64,000 nucleotides of DNA, taken from Rhizobium sp. AAP43. Lineage in GTDB: Bacteria; Pseudomonadota; Alphaproteobacteria; Rhizobiales; Rhizobiaceae. The stretch spans positions 81,587 through 145,586 of the forward strand of contig NZ_LJHS01000045.1 in NCBI RefSeq assembly GCF_001296045.1, read 5' to 3'. Made by a program: the position numbers and the translations under genes. The notes under the pieces were generated by a model. The model had not been told where the DNA came from and did no database searches. It saw nothing but the letters and a program-made list of their open reading frames with translations. Below are positions 58,922-64,000 of this stretch, in pieces (positions within the stretch are counted from its first letter, which is position 1; every line of letters begins with the position of its first letter).

Positions 58922-61900
58922 ATGCGCATTGAACGTCGCTTCACCAAACCGGGACAGTCCGCCTATGCGGAGATCGAGTTCCGCAAGGCCATCAGCGAGA
59001 TCAAGAACCCCGACGGCTCAATCGTATTTCGTCTTGCCGATATCGACGTCCCCGCCCAGTTCAGCCAGGTGGCGGCCGACATTCTCGCTCAGAAATATTT
59101 CCGCAAGGCGGGCGTCCCGAAGGCGCTGAAGAAGGTTGAGGAAAACGACGTTCCTTCCTTCCTCTGGCGCTCGGTTGCCGATGAGAAGGCGCTGGCCGCT
59201 CTGCCGGAAAACGAACGCTACGGCTCGGAAACCGATGCCCGCCAGGTCTTCGATCGCCTGGCCGGCACCTGGACCTATTGGGGCTGGAAGGGCAAGTACT
59301 TCACCTCTGAAGAAGATGCCGCCGCCTTCAAGGACGAGCTTGCCTACATGCTCGCCACCCAGCGCGTCGCGCCGAATTCCCCGCAGTGGTTCAACACAGG
59401 CCTGCACTGGGCCTATGGCATTGACGGCCCCGGCCAGGGCCATTTCTACGTCGACCCCTTCACCGGCAAGCTGGTCAAGTCGAAGTCGTCCTATGAGCAT
59501 CCGCAGCCGCATGCCTGCTTCATCCAGTCCGTCGAAGACGATCTGGTCAACGAAGGCGGCATCATGGACCTCTGGGTCCGCGAAGCGCGTCTGTTCAAAT
59601 ACGGCTCCGGCACCGGCTCCAACTTCTCCTATCTGCGCGGCGAAGGCGAAAAGCTGTCCGGCGGCGGTCGCTCGTCGGGCCTCATGTCGTTCCTCAAGAT
59701 CGGTGACCGCGCAGCCGGCGCCATCAAGTCGGGCGGCACCACACGCCGTGCGGCCAAGATGGTCGTTGTTGACATCGACCATCCGGATATCGAAGCCTAT
59801 ATCGACTGGAAGGTGAAGGAAGAGCAGAAGGTTGCAGCCCTCGTCACCGGCTCGAAGATCGTCGCCAAGCATCTGAAGGCGATCATGAAGGCCTGCGTCA
59901 ACTGCGAGGCCGACAACAACGCCTGCTTCGACCCGAACGAAAACCCTGCCCTGAAGCGCGAAATCCGCGCCGCGAAGAAGGACCAGGTTCCGGAAAACTA
60001 CATCAAGCGCGTCATCCAGTTCGCCCAGCAGGGCTACAAGGATCTCGAGTTCAAGACCTATGACACCGACTGGGATTCGGAAGCCTATCTCACGGTGTCC
60101 GGCCAGAACTCGAACAATTCGGTCTCGCTGAAGGACGACTTCCTGCGCTCGGTCGAAGCCGATGGCGACTGGAACCTCACCGCCCGCAAGGACGGCAAGG
60201 TGATGAAGACGCTGAAGGCCCGCGACCTCTGGGAGAAGATCTCCTATGCCGCCTGGGCGTCTGCTGATCCGGGCCTGCACTTCAACACGACGATGAACGA
60301 CTGGCACACCTGCCCGGCTGCCGGCCCGATCCGCGCGTCGAACCCGTGCTCGGAATACATGTTCCTCGACGACACGGCCTGCAACCTGGCTTCGCTCAAC
60401 CTCCTGCAGTTCAAGGATGCGGCAACCAAGAAGATCAACATCGCCGATTACGAACATGCCGTCCGCCTGTGGACCGTCGTGCTCGAAGTCTCCGTGATGA
60501 TGGCGCAGTTCCCGTCGCGCCAGATCGCCGAACGCTCCTATGAATACCGCACGCTCGGCCTCGGCTATGCGAACATCGGCGGCCTCCTGATGTCCTCGGG
60601 CATCCCGTACGATTCCGACGAAGGCCGCGCCATTGCCGGTGCGCTGACCGCCATCATGACCGGCGTGTCCTATGCAACATCAGCCGAAATGGCCTCGGAA
60701 CTCGGCCCCTTCCCGGGCTTTGCGCCGAACCGTGACAACATGCTGCGCGTCATCCGCAACCACCGCCGTGCCGCCCAGGGCCTCGCCTTTGGTTACGAGG
60801 GCCTGTCGGTCAACCCGGTTCCGCTGATCCATGCCGACTGCACCGACCCTGCCCTTGTCGAACATGCGACGGCGGCCTGGGACAAGGCACTCGAGCTTGG
60901 CGAACAGCACGGCTACCGCAATGCCCAGGTCTCGGTCATCGCGCCAACCGGCACGATCGGTCTCGTCATGGACTGCGACACGACCGGCATCGAGCCTGAC
61001 TTTGCGCTGGTGAAGTTCAAGAAGCTCGCCGGTGGCGGCTACTTCAAGATCATCAACGCTGCCGTTCCGGAAGCGCTGCGCTCGCTGGGTTACTCGGAAA
61101 GCCAGATTGCCGAAATCGACGCCTATGCCGTCGGCCATGGCAACCTCAACCAGGCGCCGGGCATCAACCCCTCGACGCTCAAGGCCAAGGGTTTCACCGA
61201 TGAGAAGATCGAAGCCGTCAACGGTGCGCTGAAGGCTGCCTTCGACATCAAGTTCGTCTTCAACCAGTGGACCCTCGGCGTCGACTTCCTGAAGGACACG
61301 CTCAAGGTCTCCGACGAGCAGCTCGCAGACATGAGCTTCAACCTCTTGGACCACATGGGCTTCTCGAAGAAGGACATCGAGGCTGCCAACATCCATGTCT
61401 GCGGTGCCATGACGCTGGAAGGCGCGCCCTTCCTGAAGGCCGAACATCTGCCGGTCTTCGATTGCGCCAATCCCTGCGGCAAGATCGGCAAGCGGTATCT
61501 CTCGGTTGAATCCCATATCCGCATGATGGCAGCGGCCCAGCCGTTCATCTCGGGCGCCATCTCCAAGACGATCAACATGCCGAACGAAGCCACCGTCGAA
61601 GATTGCGGCTCCGCCTACATGCTGTCCTGGAAGCTGGCGCTCAAGGCCAATGCGCTTTACCGCGATGGCTCCAAGCTCAGCCAGCCGCTCAACGCCTCGC
61701 TGATCGAGGACGAGGACAACGAAGACGCGCTCGATGATCTCCTGGCCCAGCCGCAGGCGGCCCAGGCGGTCACGGTCACGGAACGCATCGTCGAGCGCAT
61801 CGTCGATCGTGTCGTGCGCGAGCAGGAAAAGCTCCCGGCCCGCCGCAAGGGTTACACCCAGAAGGCCAAGATCGGTGGTCACACCATCTTCCTGCGCACC

Positions 61901-62695
61901 GGTGAATATGACGACGGCCGTCTTGGCGAAATCTTCCTTGACATGAACAAGGAAGGCTCGGCCCTTCGCGCCTTCATCAACAACTTCGCCATTTCCGTTT
62001 CGCTCGGCCTGCAATATGGCGTGCCGCTCGAGGAATATGTCGACGCCTTCACCTTCACCAAGTTCGAGCCGGCCGGCATGGTCACCGGCAACGACGCGAT
62101 CAAGAACGCCACCTCGATCCTCGACTATGTCTTCCGGGAACTGGCGATCTCCTATATCGGCCGCAGCGATCTGGCCCATGTCGACACGTCCGACTTCTCG
62201 ACCACGGCCCTTGGCCGCGGCGTCAAGGAAGGCAAGGCCGATGTCGTCTCCAAGGGTCTGACCCGCGGATACAAGCCGACGCTCGTCTCCAACCAGGCCC
62301 TGTCGGCCGAGCCCAAGGGTGCAGCCATCGCCGCCCCCGCCAAGGCCTCTGCCACCGTCACCGCCTTCTCCTCTTCGGGCGCGACTGCCCGCAAGCTGGA
62401 CGTGACGACGGCCATCTCCACATCAGAAGTCGTATCCTTCAAGCGCGACTACGAGGAACGCGCCGCGGAACTCGCAGAGGAGATTGCCGAAGAAAGCCTG
62501 TTCTCCGACACCGCCGCCGACGAGGCAGCGGCCGCCAAGGCCGAAGCCAAGAAGCTCGAAGCCTCGCGCCGCATGCGCTCGATTGCGCAAGGCTATACGG
62601 GCAACATGTGCTCGGAATGCCAGAACTTCACGATGGTGCGGAACGGCACCTGCGAGAAGTGTGACACATGCGGGGCGACGAGCGGGTGCTCTTGA
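58922..62695 (+). CDS. nrdJ: Vitamin B12-dependent ribonucleotide reductase (class II)
   Basis: This enzyme makes deoxyribonucleotides using adenosylcobalamin, with no oxygen requirement. The 1257-residue product has [16 protein letters not shown], the active-site stretch [40 protein letters not shown] (finger-loop Cys) and [20 protein letters not shown]. It ends in a zinc-ribbon with paired cysteines ([22 protein letters not shown]). The ATG at 58922 follows AAGG and opens [20 protein letters not shown]; the frame open to 58862 is not needed. It is monocistronic with a strong terminator. Confidence 0.96.
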   Translation: MRIERRFTKPGQSAYAEIEFRKAISEIKNPDGSIVFRLADIDVPAQFSQVAADILAQKYFRKAGVPKALKKVEENDVPSFLWRSVADEKALAALPENERYGSETDARQVFDRLAGTWTYWGWKGKYFTSEEDAAAFKDELAYMLATQRVAPNSPQWFNTGLHWAYGIDGPGQGHFYVDPFTGKLVKSKSSYEHPQPHACFIQSVEDDLVNEGGIMDLWVREARLFKYGSGTGSNFSYLRGEGEKLSGGGRSSGLMSFLKIGDRAAGAIKSGGTTRRAAKMVVVDIDHPDIEAYIDWKVKEEQKVAALVTGSKIVAKHLKAIMKACVNCEADNNACFDPNENPALKREIRAAKKDQVPENYIKRVIQFAQQGYKDLEFKTYDTDWDSEAYLTVSGQNSNNSVSLKDDFLRSVEADGDWNLTARKDGKVMKTLKARDLWEKISYAAWASADPGLHFNTTMNDWHTCPAAGPIRASNPCSEYMFLDDTACNLASLNLLQFKDAATKKINIADYEHAVRLWTVVLEVSVMMAQFPSRQIAERSYEYRTLGLGYANIGGLLMSSGIPYDSDEGRAIAGALTAIMTGVSYATSAEMASELGPFPGFAPNRDNMLRVIRNHRRAAQGLAFGYEGLSVNPVPLIHADCTDPALVEHATAAWDKALELGEQHGYRNAQVSVIAPTGTIGLVMDCDTTGIEPDFALVKFKKLAGGGYFKIINAAVPEALRSLGYSESQIAEIDAYAVGHGNLNQAPGINPSTLKAKGFTDEKIEAVNGALKAAFDIKFVFNQWTLGVDFLKDTLKVSDEQLADMSFNLLDHMGFSKKDIEAANIHVCGAMTLEGAPFLKAEHLPVFDCANPCGKIGKRYLSVESHIRMMAAAQPFISGAISKTINMPNEATVEDCGSAYMLSWKLALKANALYRDGSKLSQPLNASLIEDEDNEDALDDLLAQPQAAQAVTVTERIVERIVDRVVREQEKLPARRKGYTQKAKIGGHTIFLRTGEYDDGRLGEIFLDMNKEGSALRAFINNFAISVSLGLQYGVPLEEYVDAFTFTKFEPAGMVTGNDAIKNATSILDYVFRELAISYIGRSDLAHVDTSDFSTTALGRGVKEGKADVVSKGLTRGYKPTLVSNQALSAEPKGAAIAAPAKASATVTAFSSSGATARKLDVTTAISTSEVVSFKRDYEERAAELAEEIAEESLFSDTAADEAAAAKAEAKKLEASRRMRSIAQGYTGNMCSECQNFTMVRNGTCEKCDTCGATSGCS

Positions 62696-62704
62696 GATAA
62701 TTAT

Positions 62705-62739
62705 GAAAGGGGGCGAATGATACGAGTTCGCCCCCTTTC
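62705..62739 (+). terminator. Terminator of nrdJ
   Basis: GAAAGGGGGCGAA and TTCGCCCCCTTTC form a 13-bp perfect stem with a nine-base loop, ten bases past the nrdJ stop. There is little T tract after it. Confidence 0.82.
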
Positions 62740-62833
62740 ACCAGCCGCCATTTGCAGAGCCGTGGTGATTAAGTTCATCGCGGCTTTCTTCATTTGCGGC
62801 TACAATCCGGCCCGTATTTTTAGGTCCCCCTAA

Positions 62834-63784
62834 GTGCAGTTATTTTCTTCCTATCGTCGACGGCACCCGGCTTGGGCCGCTGCCATAAGCTTCATATTGT
62901 CACCTGAGTGCGGAATGTTTTATCTTGGTCGAGGGCGACTGGGCATTGCCTTCGTTTTCGTCAGCGTCTTCATCGGCTATTCGGCGTTATATGGCGCGAG
63001 GCTTCTGGAGATAGAATATCCGGATTGGGTGGCGACATTGGTGATGCTGACCTACAGGACGGTCGGTGCCGTCTATGTATGTGTCACGGCAGCAAAACAA
63101 ATACCGCTCGATCGCTACCCATGGTTCGCGAGAACCTACAATTGGCTGCTATTGCTTTTTATTGCACCAATGCTGATCGCAATCTTGATCCGCAATTTTG
63201 CAATAGAACCTTTTTCAATTCCCGCGAATTCAATGCGGCCCACCCTACAAGAAGGCGACTATGTCTTCTCCGAGAAACTGACCTACGGTATCGGCCGGTA
63301 CTCACTGATGTTTGGCTGGGGCCCAAGCCATCGGTTCGGTGGCAGGTCGCCCAAACGCGGCGAAATTGTCATATTTGCATTTCCGCCGGAACCAACGACC
63401 AGCTATGTCAAGCGTGTGATTGGTCTGCCGGGCGATCGTATCCAGATGCGCGACGGCAGGCTCTTCATCAACGGCATAATCGTCGAAAGGAAGCCGTCAG
63501 AGGCTGATAACATCGAACTGCAACCAGACGAAATGCTCTATACCGAATATCTCCCCGGGGGAATTGACCACCAAATCATAGAAACGAGCGACACTTCTCG
63601 GGGTGATAGCACCTCTGAATTCTTGGTCCCCGAAGGCCATTACTTCGTAATGGGCGACAATCGTGACAACAGCCTGGACAGCCGTTTTGACGTTGGCTTC
63701 GTGCCCGAGGAAAACATTGCCGCGCGGCCCTTCCTGATATTCAGCTCTTCAAGGGCCGATCGTTTCTGGCGGAGCGTCCAATAG
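62834..63784 (+). CDS. Signal peptidase I with an extra N-terminal membrane domain
   Basis: The 316-residue product has the type I signal peptidase catalytic parts: PANSMRPTLQEGDYVFSEKL (nucleophile Ser), SYVKRVIGLPGDRIQMRDG (general-base Lys) and FVMGDNRDNSLDSRFDVGFV. The first ~115 residues form three or four extra membrane segments (HPAWAAAISFILSPECGMFY; AFVFVSVFIGYSALYG), not found in typical LepB. The start is GTG 62834. It is unlinked to the usual lepB neighbours (rnc, era), so it is probably a second, specialised copy. Codon use is slightly AT-richer than neighbours. Confidence 0.88.
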   Translation: MQLFSSYRRRHPAWAAAISFILSPECGMFYLGRGRLGIAFVFVSVFIGYSALYGARLLEIEYPDWVATLVMLTYRTVGAVYVCVTAAKQIPLDRYPWFARTYNWLLLLFIAPMLIAILIRNFAIEPFSIPANSMRPTLQEGDYVFSEKLTYGIGRYSLMFGWGPSHRFGGRSPKRGEIVIFAFPPEPTTSYVKRVIGLPGDRIQMRDGRLFINGIIVERKPSEADNIELQPDEMLYTEYLPGGIDHQIIETSDTSRGDSTSEFLVPEGHYFVMGDNRDNSLDSRFDVGFVPEENIAARPFLIFSSSRADRFWRSVQ

Positions 63785-63918
63785 ACTTGGGTCCTCAATG
63801 AAACAGCGTCCTCTCACTCGGTCAATTCCGCCCTCTCGCAGCGAGCGAACGGTGGCACTCCTCATCCGCCTCCTGAGCACCTCGAATTGCGGGCACCGTA
63901 TTCACTGCCCCGAGGGGG

Positions 63919-64000
63919 AGATGGGCCGCGCAAACCGCACCCTTTACCCCTCATCCTGAGGCGCCCGACACAGTCGGGCCTCGAAGGACGAGGCCCATCT
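63919..64000. repeat. Rhizobial intergenic palindromic repeat, cut by the window end
   Basis: An outer inverted pair AGATGGGCC (63919-63927) and GGCCCATCT (63992-64000) flanks an inner hairpin (63949-63993), with arms built on CCTCATCCTGAGG and CTCGAAGGACGAGG around CGCCCGA/TCGGGC. The pattern CTCATCCTGAGG...CGAAGGACGAG is one I recognise as widespread between genes in Rhizobiales. No gene is seen from 63785 to the end. Confidence 0.7.

Overview
The window looks like a chromosomal segment of an alphaproteobacterium of the order Rhizobiales, most likely Rhizobiaceae (Rhizobium/Agrobacterium group). Reasons: high-GC coding sequence; the gene order nagZ-scpA-scpB-tatA-tatB beside SPOR-argS-dgt-erpA; an ExoR orthologue (the Sinorhizobium-type exopolysaccharide regulator); PopZ next to valS; a B12-dependent class II ribonucleotide reductase; and intergenic palindromes of the kind scattered through rhizobial genomes. 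I see no prophage, insertion sequence, integrase, toxin-antitoxin pair or CRISPR array. The window is mostly core genome with a few accessory islets.

Layout. 0-12.3 kb: a minus-strand block of envelope and chromosome-maintenance genes (tatB, tatA, an orphan ABC ATPase, scpB, scpA, nagZ, a 1042-residue SPOR protein, argS, dgt), then divergent erpA and xthA. 12.3-20.8 kb: exoR, a FadL-type porin, valS, popZ, a pcm-like methyltransferase and a small secreted protein. 21-22.2 kb: tRNA-Cys and tRNA-Asn around two small hypothetical genes. 22.3-26.3 kb: photolyase followed by poorly characterised accessory genes. 26.7-30 kb: a cysK-alaX-sseA operon in which sseA is fused to an acetyltransferase domain. 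30-32.8 kb: an NAD-kinase-like gene and an SPFH gene divergent from an NrtR-type regulator. 32.9-42.8 kb: a DUF4344 protein, a DUF1203 gene broken by one in-frame TAG, an OmpA-like protein, ald with its Lrp-type regulator, a PilZ protein, cpdB, a LysR/azoR pair, an HlyU-like gene and a secreted VHL-beta-like protein. 43-49.6 kb: ilvA, trkH, a NitT/TauT-type ABC transporter and tRNA-Leu. 50-58 kb: a second PilZ gene, wrbA, a cinA-type gene, a stress protein, gpt, an ArsR/SRPBCC operon, a DUF1206 protein and a chemoreceptor. 58-64 kb: nrdJ, an unusual signal peptidase I and an intergenic repeat cut by the window edge.

Links between genes. TatA/TatB are encoded at the left edge, and at least two proteins further on (the OmpA-like protein and CpdB) carry twin-arginine leaders. 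The cysK-alaX-sseA operon joins cysteine synthesis, tRNA proofreading and mercaptopyruvate metabolism. The NrtR/NAD-kinase-like/SPFH module is the best candidate for an under-described system: a catalytically degenerate Nudix regulator, a divergent NAD-kinase-fold protein and a membrane scaffold protein share one intergenic region with repeated TCAACTAAG elements. Regulatory DNA is readable at several other points: a paired NrdR box and a DnaA box upstream of nrdJ, two ArsR operators bracketing an apparently leaderless promoter, and an FNR/FixK-type box ahead of the universal stress gene.

Limits: all family names rest on motif recognition by eye. Starts were chosen from Shine-Dalgarno placement, signal peptides and remembered family lengths.
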